This document shows positions 18,215-27,000 of a stretch of 64,000 nt of DNA, in pieces. Both the position numbers and the translations under genes were made by a program. The DNA is taken from NCBI RefSeq assembly GCF_000255705.1, contig NZ_JH636439.1, positions 1,290,335 through 1,354,334 of the forward strand. The letters are read 5' to 3'. Source of the stretch: Zavarzinella formosa DSM 19928 (GTDB lineage Bacteria > Planctomycetota > Planctomycetia > Gemmatales > Gemmataceae). How positions within the stretch are numbered: the first letter of the stretch is position 1; the number at the start of each line of letters is the position of its first letter. Under the pieces are notes generated by a model, which saw nothing but the letters and a program-made list of their open reading frames with translations, did no database searches and had not been told where the DNA came from.

Positions 18215-18850
18215 GTGCGTCACACCTTGGCAATTCTCTTGTTGCTGTTTTCGTTCACCGGGGCCCAGGCCCATTGCTGCTTTGGCGGGTATCACCGGAG
18301 TTATTGTGGGCCCGCCTGTTATTCCCCGCCGGTCTACGCCATGCCGTATTGGTCCTCGCCGATTTATTACCAACCCGTTTGGGTGAATCCGGTCGTCATG
18401 CCCGTGACGCAAGTTCCGGTCTATGGGATAACGAACCCGCCACGAACCAAACCTGCCGAGGGGGCGAATCCCAAGATCGCCAATCCCCGCATTCCCGTCG
18501 ATAACACGGAACCAAAAAAGATTCTTCCCGCGCCGAAAGCCGTTCCTCCGGCGAAAATCGACCAACCGAAGACGAAGGAAAAGGAAAAATCCGTCTCCAT
18601 CGATCAGTTCTTGATCCCTGCCGAGAAGATCCGCGCGGAAGCCCCGGCTGAGGTGAAAGTTGGCATCTTCAACCATAGTGACCGTGAAATGGAACTGGAG
18701 ATCAACGGCGAATCCGTGAAACTCCCGGCCGATCAATATGTCACGTTGCGAATGCCGCGAACATTCACTTGGGCGGTGAAGGGGCAGACGGCCAAGGAAG
18801 TAAAGGTTCCCGCCGATGCCGACGGGTTGGAGATTGTCTTCCGCAAGTGA
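18215..18850 (+). CDS. Secreted protein with proline/tyrosine-rich N-terminus (function unknown)
   Basis: A 211-residue protein translated from a GTG at 18215, supported by GGAAAGG about seven bases upstream and by the signal peptide it gives (RHTLAILLLLFSFTGAQA). After the signal comes a Cys/Tyr/Pro-rich stretch (HCCFGGYHRSYCGPACYSPP), a lysine/proline linker, and a compact C-terminal beta domain of about 70 residues (EVKVGIFNHSDREMELEING...TWAVKG). The layout, a low-complexity YxP segment and then a small beta domain, resembles TIGR03000-type planctomycete surface proteins, but the domain itself is not clearly TIGR03000. No function is assigned. Confidence 0.72.
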   Translation: MRHTLAILLLLFSFTGAQAHCCFGGYHRSYCGPACYSPPVYAMPYWSSPIYYQPVWVNPVVMPVTQVPVYGITNPPRTKPAEGANPKIANPRIPVDNTEPKKILPAPKAVPPAKIDQPKTKEKEKSVSIDQFLIPAEKIRAEAPAEVKVGIFNHSDREMELEINGESVKLPADQYVTLRMPRTFTWAVKGQTAKEVKVPADADGLEIVFRK

Positions 18851-18872
18851 GACATACTTGCTCGGTTTTTGC

Positions 18873-19649
18873 CTACGTTCCGCTGCGAAGGTCGGTCAAG
18901 AACATATGACCGGGCGCGTGGGTGATGGCAAACGGCAATTTCGCCCGCATGAGGGCCGCTTGCGGCGTCACCCCGCAGGCCCAGAAGACGGGCAATTCGC
19001 CCGGCCGGATGTCCACGGGATCGCCGTAGTCTGGCTTGGTAATGTCATGGATGCCAATGGCCGATGAATCGCCGACGTGAATCGGGCCGCCGTGGGATCG
19101 GGGGAAGCGTTCGCATATTTTGGAGGCCGCCAAGGCTTGCATCGGAAGCATTGGCCGCATGGACACTACCAAAGGACCGGCAAAGCGACCGGCGGCTTGG
19201 CATTCCAAACCTGTGTTGAACATCGGCACATTGCGGCCTTGTTCCAGATGCCGCACCGGAATGCCTTCGGCCAGCAAGGCATGTTCAAATGTAAACGAAC
19301 ATCCAATCAAAAATGACACGAGATCATCCCGCCATAATTCGCGGAGATTAGTTGGCTCATCTGACACCCGGCCATCCCGCCAGACACGGTACTTGGGAAG
19401 GTCTGTTCGCAAGTCTGCCCCGGCCGTCGATCTCTTGGGTTCCGGGTCGCCGATATCGGTCACATCAAGCAATGGACAGGCCCGCGAATTGCGATGGCAA
19501 AACAAGAGAAAATCAAACGCGAATTCCTTGGGAACGATCACCAGGTTGGCCTGCTCGTATCCGGCGGCATACCCGGTTGTCGGTCCGGTGAGTTCGCCAA
19601 CGCGACAAGCCATCCGAACATCGCCCGCCGTTTGGAAAGCCTGACTCAT
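18873..19649 (-). CDS. DUF1445 putative hydro-lyase / D-glutamate cyclase-like protein
   Basis: A 258-residue cytoplasmic protein with the DUF1445 (YcsI-like) signature: an N-terminal RMACRVGELTGPTTGYAAGYEQANLVI, FLIGCSFTFEHALLAEGIPVRH, NVPMFNTGLECQAAGRFAGPLVVSMRP, and the C-terminal PVFWACGVTPQAAL...ITHAPGHMFLTD. Family members are annotated as putative hydro-lyases, and the related mammalian enzyme is D-glutamate cyclase. The length fits the family. It is convergent with the secreted protein at 18215, which ends 22 bases away. Which acid it dehydrates here is unknown. Confidence 0.9.
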   Translation of the reverse strand: MSQAFQTAGDVRMACRVGELTGPTTGYAAGYEQANLVIVPKEFAFDFLLFCHRNSRACPLLDVTDIGDPEPKRSTAGADLRTDLPKYRVWRDGRVSDEPTNLRELWRDDLVSFLIGCSFTFEHALLAEGIPVRHLEQGRNVPMFNTGLECQAAGRFAGPLVVSMRPMLPMQALAASKICERFPRSHGGPIHVGDSSAIGIHDITKPDYGDPVDIRPGELPVFWACGVTPQAALMRAKLPFAITHAPGHMFLTDLRSGT

Positions 19650-19713
19650 GAGGTGGCCTTTGGAGATCGAGATAATGCTCAGCCAATCTCTATTTTACCA
19701 ATCCAATTGACAC

Positions 19714-19744
19714 GAAAAAGCCCCCGGAGAATCCTCCGGGGGCT
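19714..19744 (-). terminator. Rho-independent terminator of the 19776 gene
   Basis: AGCCCCCGGAG (19719-19729) pairs perfectly with CTCCGGGGGCT (19734-19744) around four bases. Reading the minus strand, the stem is followed by five T residues (19718-19714), so it terminates the leftward membrane protein gene. Confidence 0.88.
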
Positions 19745-19775
19745 TCAGGAATGATCTGTGGGGAAGACCCGCCAT

Positions 19776-20183
19776 TTATTGGGCAAATGTTCGCTCAACA
19801 GAAGCCGGGGCACTGGTGGCGGCTGGCGAAGCCGGGACGGCGTTGGACGGGATCGACCGGATGATCGGACGGCCGCCGGTGACGATTGGTGTATGACGAG
19901 CACCTTCAATTTCCGCGCTGGCCGCCTGCGGCGTCACCTCGGCGGGAGGCATCTCCACCTGGCGGGCGGCCCGGCCGATTCGGCCGAGGAAAAATCCGAT
20001 GGCCATGAGGATAAATCCCGTCAAAAACAGGCCGGAAACCCAAAAACCGGAATTGCCGGTGTCGGTCGCGCCACGCATGTAGGTGAAATAGTAAACCGCC
20101 GTCCAGACATCGATCAACGCGCCAACAGTGATATAGATGATGGCCGTGCTGGGTGCAAAGGAAGGTCGGGTTAGAATCGCCAT
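19776..20183 (-). CDS. Small two-helix membrane protein (function unknown)
   Basis: A 135-residue protein from the ATG at 20183, preceded by GAGGAG at good spacing. Two probable membrane segments lie at about residues 11-34 (STAIIYITVGALIDVWTAVY) and 48-68 (WVSGLFLTGFILMAIGFFLG), followed by a 65-residue Ala/Pro-rich cytoplasmic or periplasmic tail. No family was recognised. It is divergent from the sigma-54 regulator gene, sharing a 202-base intergenic region, so common control with the efflux locus is possible but unproven. It has its own terminator. Confidence 0.78.
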   Translation of the reverse strand: MAILTRPSFAPSTAIIYITVGALIDVWTAVYYFTYMRGATDTGNSGFWVSGLFLTGFILMAIGFFLGRIGRAARQVEMPPAEVTPQAASAEIEGARHTPIVTGGRPIIRSIPSNAVPASPAATSAPASVERTFAQ

Positions 20184-20385
20184 GTTGATGGCTCCTCGGA
20201 AAATTTGAGTTGTGTTCCAATAGTTTGAAGCAACTTGTATGCCAAACGGACCAGTCCAATGAAGCGGATGCTGGCAGCAAGTAGTCTGTTGCCAGATTGA
20301 AATTGTCGAACAATCCGACTGTTGAAGAACCAATAAGATGAAACCAACCCTTTGGTTTCTCATCCGTCTGACGTTCAAGACCCCG

Positions 20386-21846
20386 ATGCACAAACTGCTT
20401 TTGATTGACGACGAACCTGTCATCCAACATGCGTTTCGCAAAGCGTTTCATTTGCCGGAGTACGAAACTCACACGGCGAGAACCGCAGCCGATGGCTTGC
20501 GGATGCAGTCCGAGATCAAACCAGATGTCATCGTTCTTGATGTCCATCTTCCGGATGCGGACAACCTTGCTGCCTTTGACCAAATCAAGGCTGTCGATTC
20601 CCGGGTGCCGATCATCTTGATCACCGGTCACGGCACGACCGATCTGGCCATTGAAGCCATGAAACGCGGGGCGTTCGATTACCTGCTCAAACCCGTCTTG
20701 TACGAAGAACTGAAAGACGCCATTGATCGCGCTTGTGCCTGTAGTCGGCTGGTGGCAACCCCGACGATTGTTGGCGACGCCCCGGCCGTCGAAGATCGGT
20801 CGGATGCTCTTGTGGGGCGATCCCCCGGAATGCAAGAAGTTTACAAAGCCATCGGTCGCGTGGCGGCGACGGACACGACTGTATTGATCCTTGGCGAGAG
20901 CGGCACTGGGAAGGAATTGATCGCCAGGGCCGTTTGCCAATACTCGAAACGGAAGAACAAGCCATTCCTCGCCATCAATTGCGGAGCTATCCCGGAAAAC
21001 CTGATCGAGAGCGAACTGTTCGGGCACGAAAAAGGGGCCTTCACCGGGGCGGACCGCAAACGCATCGGCAAGTTTGAGCAGTGCCATGGAGGCACGCTTT
21101 TCCTTGACGAAGTGGGGGAGATGCCTTTGCTCGCCCAAGTCAAATTGCTGAGAGTGTTGCAAGAGCAACAGTTTGAGCGGGTAGGCGGCGACGAGACGCT
21201 CCGAACGGATGTCCGGGTGATCGCGGCCACCAATTCCGACTTGGAGCATCTGGTGGCCGCCGGACGTTTTCGCTCCGATTTGTATTTCCGGCTCAATGTC
21301 TTCACCATGCGTCTGCCCCCGTTGCGGGAGCGAGGCGACGACATTGAATTGCTGGCCGATTACTACCTTGCCCGCTTCGCCCGTGAACTGGAACGGCCGG
21401 TTCCCGCCTTGCCCCCGGACACCAAGGTCTTGTTGCGGAGTTATCGATGGCCGGGGAACATCCGCGAACTGCAAAGCGTTTTGAAGCAGGCATTTCTGCA
21501 ATTAAGCGGATCGGTGCTGGTGCCGGAATTGTTCACCATCAATCATGTTCCCAAAACACCGGCCGCACCGCCGCCGGGACAACCGGTGGCCGAATCGCGT
21601 CCGTCGCTTGATTGGGAAGCGTTCATCAACGAACGATTGGAAGCCGGTTCTTCCGAACTTCATGCCGATTGTCTGAACATGATGGAAAGACAATTGTTCT
21701 CACGAATTTTAAACCGCACGGGTGGAAACCAAGTTCGGGCCGCCGAAGTGCTGGGGATCACTCGCGGCACGTTGCGGAACAAATTGCGGCTTTTGGGAAT
21801 CAATGTTGATCGCAGTGTTGGAATGGACGACGAACCCGCTGATTGA
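20386..21846 (+). CDS. Sigma-54-dependent response regulator, NtrC family
   Basis: A 486-residue protein from the ATG at 20386 (MHKLLLIDDEPVIQ); an upstream in-frame start would only add residues in front of the receiver. Domains: a receiver with acidic pocket D8/D9, phospho-acceptor Asp52 (VIVLDVHLP) and Lys102; a central AAA+ ATPase with Walker A GESGTGKE (170-177), the GAFTGA loop intact (217-222) and Walker B LFLDEVGEM; and a C-terminal Fis-type helix-turn-helix (NQVRAAEVLGITRGTLRNKL). The intact GAFTGA means it can activate sigma-54 RNA polymerase. A -24/-12 promoter lies about 115 bases downstream in front of an efflux operon that ends with a histidine kinase, its likely partner. Confidence 0.95.
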   Translation: MHKLLLIDDEPVIQHAFRKAFHLPEYETHTARTAADGLRMQSEIKPDVIVLDVHLPDADNLAAFDQIKAVDSRVPIILITGHGTTDLAIEAMKRGAFDYLLKPVLYEELKDAIDRACACSRLVATPTIVGDAPAVEDRSDALVGRSPGMQEVYKAIGRVAATDTTVLILGESGTGKELIARAVCQYSKRKNKPFLAINCGAIPENLIESELFGHEKGAFTGADRKRIGKFEQCHGGTLFLDEVGEMPLLAQVKLLRVLQEQQFERVGGDETLRTDVRVIAATNSDLEHLVAAGRFRSDLYFRLNVFTMRLPPLRERGDDIELLADYYLARFARELERPVPALPPDTKVLLRSYRWPGNIRELQSVLKQAFLQLSGSVLVPELFTINHVPKTPAAPPPGQPVAESRPSLDWEAFINERLEAGSSELHADCLNMMERQLFSRILNRTGGNQVRAAEVLGITRGTLRNKLRLLGINVDRSVGMDDEPAD

Positions 21847-21863
21847 TGATCGACCACGCCACT

Positions 21864-21933
21864 GGTGGATGTTTGACCACCTCATCGGGTTCTCATCTCA
21901 TTAGTTAACTCTTCCGTCATTTCTCGCGGAAAT
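21864..21933. promoter_or_regulatory. Candidate upstream activator sites for the sigma-54 regulator
   Basis: Two dyads lie upstream of the sigma-54 promoter: GGTGG/CCACC spaced by eight bases (21864-21881), and ATTTC/GAAAT spaced by five (21919-21933), about 80 and 30 bases from the -24 element. NtrC-type activators bind such dyads at about these distances, but short dyads also arise by chance. Confidence 0.3.
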
Positions 21934-21959
21934 CTCGTCAAAAGTAGTAATTTTAGGCA

Positions 21960-21975
21960 TGGCATGGGGATTGCT
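21960..21975 (+). promoter_or_regulatory. Sigma-54 (-24/-12) promoter of the efflux operon
   Basis: TGGCATGGGGATTGCT matches the consensus TGGCAC-R-N4-TTGCW at every defined position except one (T for C). The GG and GC pairs have the required ten-base spacing. Transcription would start near 21986, about 30 bases before the ATG at 22018. A sigma-54 activator gene immediately upstream supports it. Confidence 0.8.
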
Positions 21976-22017
21976 TCTCTAGGTTGCTGAATCCACATTC
22001 AGCCGAGACACCCACCT

Positions 22018-22563
22018 ATGAACATCGCCAGGATGTTTCCCCTTCCTCTCGTTGCCTTCATGTTTCTCTCAATGGCAACAGCCGAGGACAGCAAGTCCGA
22101 TTCCAAGACGACCCCTCCGGTCAAATCGACCAAAAGGGATCCGAACACCAATATCTTCCCCGCCGGGTCGGTGACCGGGACGGTCGTGAAAGTGACGGAC
22201 GATCAAATCATCTTGAAGGTCAACGAGACGGTGAACACACCCGGCCCGAGTCGGCGGGTAAATGTCGGCGGTCGCACGGTGTCCGTGCCAACCACCAAGA
22301 CAAAAACCGTCCAAAAGGATGAGACGTATTCACTTGAATCGGACGCGAAACTGAAGGTCATCAACAAAACAAAAAATAGCGATGCTCCTTCGTCGATCTC
22401 CGATCTGAAGGCCGGGATGACGGTGCTGGCTTACCTGAACAAGCACGTTCACGCCAACATCAATGGTGGAAAGCCGGATATCTCGTTTTTTGTCCGTGAA
22501 GTGGATTTCACCCCGCAGGCCGCCCCGGCTACTCCGGCTACCCCGTCAACATCTAAGAAGTAA
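22018..22563 (+). CDS. Small secreted protein, first gene of the efflux operon
   Basis: A 181-residue protein with signal peptide MNIARMFPLPLVAFMFLSMATA. The mature part is a beta-rich domain (SVTGTVVKVTDDQIILKVNE...TVSVPTTKTKTVQKDETYSL, DLKAGMTVLAYLNKHVHANI) ending in a Pro/Ala/Thr tail. The GTVVKV/GMTV pattern is like small OB or DUF5666-style repeats, but no family is certain. It has few metal ligands apart from HVH near residue 142. It is the first gene behind the sigma-54 promoter and lies 27 bases before the adaptor gene, so it is probably an accessory or stress-sensing part of the efflux system. Confidence 0.78.
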   Translation: MNIARMFPLPLVAFMFLSMATAEDSKSDSKTTPPVKSTKRDPNTNIFPAGSVTGTVVKVTDDQIILKVNETVNTPGPSRRVNVGGRTVSVPTTKTKTVQKDETYSLESDAKLKVINKTKNSDAPSSISDLKAGMTVLAYLNKHVHANINGGKPDISFFVREVDFTPQAAPATPATPSTSKK

Positions 22564-22590
22564 GCACAACGCCCGGAAGAGGTTTTTGTC

Positions 22591-23949
22591 ATGTCCGCCT
22601 TGTTCACTCGTTATCCGTGGTTGGCCCGTGGCTTGGTGGCCGGTGGCGTGATTGTCACGGGCCTCGGGGGAGCGGCCGTTTACATGACTGCCACGACTCC
22701 GAAGGCCGCCGGTCAGTCGCCGGCCGCGAAGACGGAAGCCCCCGCCAAGATGGTTCGATTGGAAGACCGCCGAATTCGGGTCCCTGAAGAACTAGCCCGA
22801 AATATGCGCATCAAGACCGCCGAGGTCGCGGCGGCGAATCATCCGGTTCCGCTTCCCGCCTTGCAGGGCTGCCTGGCCCTCGACAACAATTCGCTTGCCC
22901 GTGTCCATTCCCGTTTCCCCGGGGAAGTGGTGGCCTTGGGCACCACAACCGAGGCGGCCGAACCTTCTCTCTCTTCGCAACCCCCCGTTGCGAAAGTTCG
23001 GCCACTTCGGTTTGGAGATTCCGTCCGACAGGGAGATTTGCTGGCGGTGGTGTGGAGCAAGGATCTTGGCGAAAAGAAAAGCGAACTGGTCGATGCGGTT
23101 TCCAAATTAGAAGCGGACGAACAGGCGTTGGCCCGCGTGACGGAACTTCAACGGCAAGGAGCATCGCCGGAACGAAGTCTGCGGGAAGCCGAACGAACCG
23201 TGCAATCTGACCGGGTGGCTGTCGAACGGGCCGAGCGAACACTCAAGTCGTGGCGATTGACCGCGGAAGAAATTGCCGCCGTTCGGGCGGAGGCGGGTCG
23301 GCTCAACAAAGCCGACGCCAAACGAACAGAATGCGACCATTGGGCTCGTGTGGAAGTCCGCGCCACGCAGGATGGGGTGTTGCTCGAAAAGAACGTCTCC
23401 GTTGGCGACATCGTGGACACGACCGGCGATTTGTACAAAATCGGCGACTTGTCGCATCTGGTGGTTTGGGCGCATGCTTTTGAAGACGATCTGCCGATGT
23501 TGCAATCTCTTCCCAAGCCAATGCACTGGAGCGTGAATTTGCCCAGTCGGCCGGGTGCTTCATTCTCGGGAACGCTAGAGCAGATCGGCGCTGTGATTGA
23601 TCCGAACCAGCACACCGCCTTGGTGACGGGGCGTGTGGAAAACCCCAAGGGCGAATTGCGGATTGGTCAGTTTGTCACCGTGCGTTTGTCCCTGCCGCCG
23701 ACAAGCGGGGAACTCGAATTGCCCGTGGATGCCGTCACCGAGGACGGCCGGGAGAGTGTGGTTTTTGTTCAACAAGCCGGCAAGCCGACGGAATATGTCC
23801 GGCAAACGGTTCACGTCACCCGGCGGTTTCGGGAAACGATCCACGTCCGTTGCGAGGGGTCCGGGTTAAAGGTCGGCGATCATATTGTGACGACCGGTTC
23901 GCTTCTCCTCCGCGATGCCTATGAGCAACTGCCCAAACCGACGGAATAG
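22591..23949 (+). CDS. Efflux RND periplasmic adaptor (membrane fusion protein)
   Basis: A 452-residue protein: a short cytoplasmic start, one membrane anchor (about residues 11-32), then an HlyD/CusB-type adaptor. Visible parts are the first lipoyl half (ARVHSRFPGEVVALGTTTE, RFGDSVRQGDLLAVVWSKDL), a long charged alpha-helical hairpin (about 165-240, KSELVDAVSKLEADEQALARVTEL), the second lipoyl half (VRATQDGVLLEKNVSVGDIV), a beta-barrel (GTLEQIGAVIDPNQHTALVTGRVENP) and a membrane-proximal end. It would join the inner-membrane pump at 24022 to an outer-membrane channel, which is not encoded nearby. GAAGAGG precedes the start. Confidence 0.92.
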   Translation: MSALFTRYPWLARGLVAGGVIVTGLGGAAVYMTATTPKAAGQSPAAKTEAPAKMVRLEDRRIRVPEELARNMRIKTAEVAAANHPVPLPALQGCLALDNNSLARVHSRFPGEVVALGTTTEAAEPSLSSQPPVAKVRPLRFGDSVRQGDLLAVVWSKDLGEKKSELVDAVSKLEADEQALARVTELQRQGASPERSLREAERTVQSDRVAVERAERTLKSWRLTAEEIAAVRAEAGRLNKADAKRTECDHWARVEVRATQDGVLLEKNVSVGDIVDTTGDLYKIGDLSHLVVWAHAFEDDLPMLQSLPKPMHWSVNLPSRPGASFSGTLEQIGAVIDPNQHTALVTGRVENPKGELRIGQFVTVRLSLPPTSGELELPVDAVTEDGRESVVFVQQAGKPTEYVRQTVHVTRRFRETIHVRCEGSGLKVGDHIVTTGSLLLRDAYEQLPKPTE

Positions 23950-24021
23950 TCCCGTCGGTCGCCCGCCACCTCTTTCGTCAATTGACATCCCGTACTTGAT
24001 CGCCCAACCCTCCGGTGTTTC

Positions 24022-27000
24022 ATGGTTCGCAAGCTCATTGAATGGGCCGTCGCCAATCCGCTCATCATCCTGTTGCTCGGGGCCACTCTGGCCATCGGCG
24101 GCGGTTATGCGTTTACGCATGTGAACATCGAAGCCTACCCTGACCCGGCTCCGGCCATCATCGAGGTGGTCGCCCAATATCCGGGGGCCAGCGCCGAGGA
24201 AGTCGAACGACAGGTGACGATTCCGCTTGAAGTGGCCCTCGCCGGTATGCAGGGTTTGGAAACCACACGAAGCAAGTCTCTGTTTGGTTTGTCCCACATC
24301 CGCAATCAGTTTGACTACTCCCGTGATTACGAGCAGGCGAAGCAAGACGTGCTCAACCGGCTGGCGATGGTGAATCTTCCGGCCGGTGTTTCGCCCCAGA
24401 TCTCGCCGGCATCGCCAGTGGGGGAAATCCTCCGCTATACCTTGGAAAACCCGCGAGATTCCGCCACTGGAAAGCCGCTTTATACCTTGAGTGATCTCAA
24501 GGCCATTCAAGACTACGTGATCCAGCGTGAGTTAATGCGAGTCCCTCGGATTGCCGGGGTGACGGGTGTTGGCGGCATGGTGAAAAAGTATGAGGTTCAA
24601 CCGGACCCGGATCGCCTGCGGCAATACGGTGTGACGTTGAATCAATTGTTGGCGGCCCTTGGAAACGCCAATACCAACGGGAGCGGGGATAATCTGACCC
24701 AAGGGCAATTGACGATTGTTGTCCGCTCACTTGGATTGTTGGGACAGGGACAAGATCCGCACCAGCAGATCTTGAGCATGACGAGCCCTGTCGAGGCCGC
24801 CGAATTCTTGCGAAGCGAAGAAGCCCGGCGCATCCGCGAGATCCGGCAGGTGGTTGTCGCCAGCGTCAATAACGTGCCGGTCACCGTCGATCAATTGGTT
24901 GACGGGGGGCCGATGCTCAACGCGGATGGCACGCCACGGGTGGACGACCATCAATTGATTCGCACAGGGGTGATTGTCGGCATGCAAACCCGACAGGGCC
25001 GCGTGGCCATGACCAGGCCGGTAAAAGACTCGGAAGGCAAATGGCAATTGAATCCGGACGCCTCCCCAATTTGGGAAGACAACGACGATGTGATCCAGGG
25101 GATTGTGCTGCTCCGCAAGGGCCAGGAATCTCTCCCGGCCCTTAAGGATGTGATTGCGAAAATCGACGAGCTAAACCAACCGGGCCATTTGCCGCCCGGT
25201 GTCCGGATCGTGCCGTTTTACAATCGAACGGAACTCATCAACCGGACGACGGAAACAGTTCACGAAAATCTGATTGTCGGCATGATACTCGTCACCACCA
25301 TTTTGCTGATGTTCCTCGGCAACGTGCGGGCGGCGATCATCGTCGCCCTCAACATTCCGCTCGCCCTGATGTTTGCATTCGGGGTGTTATTCTTCCGGGG
25401 CAAGTCGGCCAATTTGCTCTCCATCGGGGCCGTTGATTTCGGCATCATCGTTGACTCGTCGGTCATCATTGTCGAGAGCATTTATCGAAACCTGACCGCT
25501 CATGCCGATCACGGGGAACAAACCTCTCTTGGTGAACGGGTTGTCAACGGGGCCGGACAGGTGACCAAAAGTGTGTTTTTCGCCACCATCATCATGGTGT
25601 GCGCCCTGCTGCCGCTGTTCACGATGAAGGGGCCGGAAGGCCAGATCTTCGGTCCAATGGCCGATACCTATGCCTTCGCCCTTTGCGGGGCCTTGATGCT
25701 TGCGTTGACCGTGTCTCCCGTGCTGTGTTTCCTGTTGTTCAAAAAGCTCAAGGCCAAGAGGGATAACTTTCTGGTGCGGGGATTGCAATCTGCTTTCCTC
25801 TGGCAATTGAGCATGCTCCTCAAGTTCCGTTGGATTGCTTTCGCGGTGTTTCTGGTCGCTCTCGCTTATACCGGTTACACGGCCGCAATGATGGGCCGGG
25901 AGTTCATGCCCGAACTGGAAGAAGGGAACCTGATGGTTCGCGGCACCTTCCCGGTCAATGTGTCGATGGGGGAAGTGACCAATCGATCCGCGCAATTGAG
26001 AACCTTGCTGCGGAATTTTCCCGAGTTCAACGTGATCGTCTCCACCATCGGCCGACCGGACGACGGCACCGATCCGACCGGCTATTACAACATCGAAACT
26101 TTCCTGCCGCTTCGTCCCCAAGACGACTGGCCGGTTGATGCCAAGCGTGGCCGCCCCCGCTCAAAGCCGGAGTTGGTTCACGATCTGGACCAGGCCCTTG
26201 AAGAGAATTTTCCCGGCGTTGATTTCGACATCTCGCAAATCATCCGGGACAACGTGATGGAGGCCCTTTCCGGCGTGAAGGGGGAAAACTCGATCAAGAT
26301 TTTTGGGCCGGACCTCGATTCGCTGGAGGAAACCGCCATGAAGGTGCGCGACCTCATCAACGATGTTCCGGGGGTGCAAAACGCCGGAGTGTTCCGCATT
26401 CAGGGGCAATCAAACCTTGAGTTTCCGATTGACCGGCAAAAGTGCGCTCGCTGGAATGTGACGGCGGCGGATGTGCAAGCCGTGATTCAGACAGCCATTG
26501 GAGGGAAAGCCGCGACGCAATTGCAAGAAGGCGGCAAAACCTTTGAGGTGTCGGTGCGCTGGCCGAGACGCCTGCGCGGAGACGAACAGTCGATCCTCGC
26601 CATACCGGTGCCGGTGAATGGAAACCAAGTTGTGCCGAACAACCAAACGGCCGTCGGTGGCACTTCCGTTGGCGGTGGAAGCGTTGGCCTGTCACCAACC
26701 GGAACCACAATGACCATGCCGGCATTAAGTGGAAACATTTTCAACGCCCCGGCTTTGTCAACCGGCACTCCCGTTCGTCGGCTCGGCGACTTGGTGACCC
26801 CGCTGGATGCCCGAGGCCGGCCGGATGAAACCGCCTCTTTCTTGCGTCCCGGCGCTTCGACGATTTACCGTGAACAGGGACAGCGATTGATTGCGGTGAA
26901 ATTTGAAGTGCGCGGCCGGGATTTAGCCGGCACGGTGGCCGAGGCCAAATCGAAGGTCGAACCGTTGATGAAAATCCCCTATCGCTCCGAGTGGAGCGGC

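Noticed and set aside
19906-21501. A 531-codon minus-strand frame antisense to the sigma-54 regulator
   Set aside because: The regulator on the plus strand has complete family motifs. The antisense frame only shares part of the small membrane protein region in a different frame and shows no family feature.
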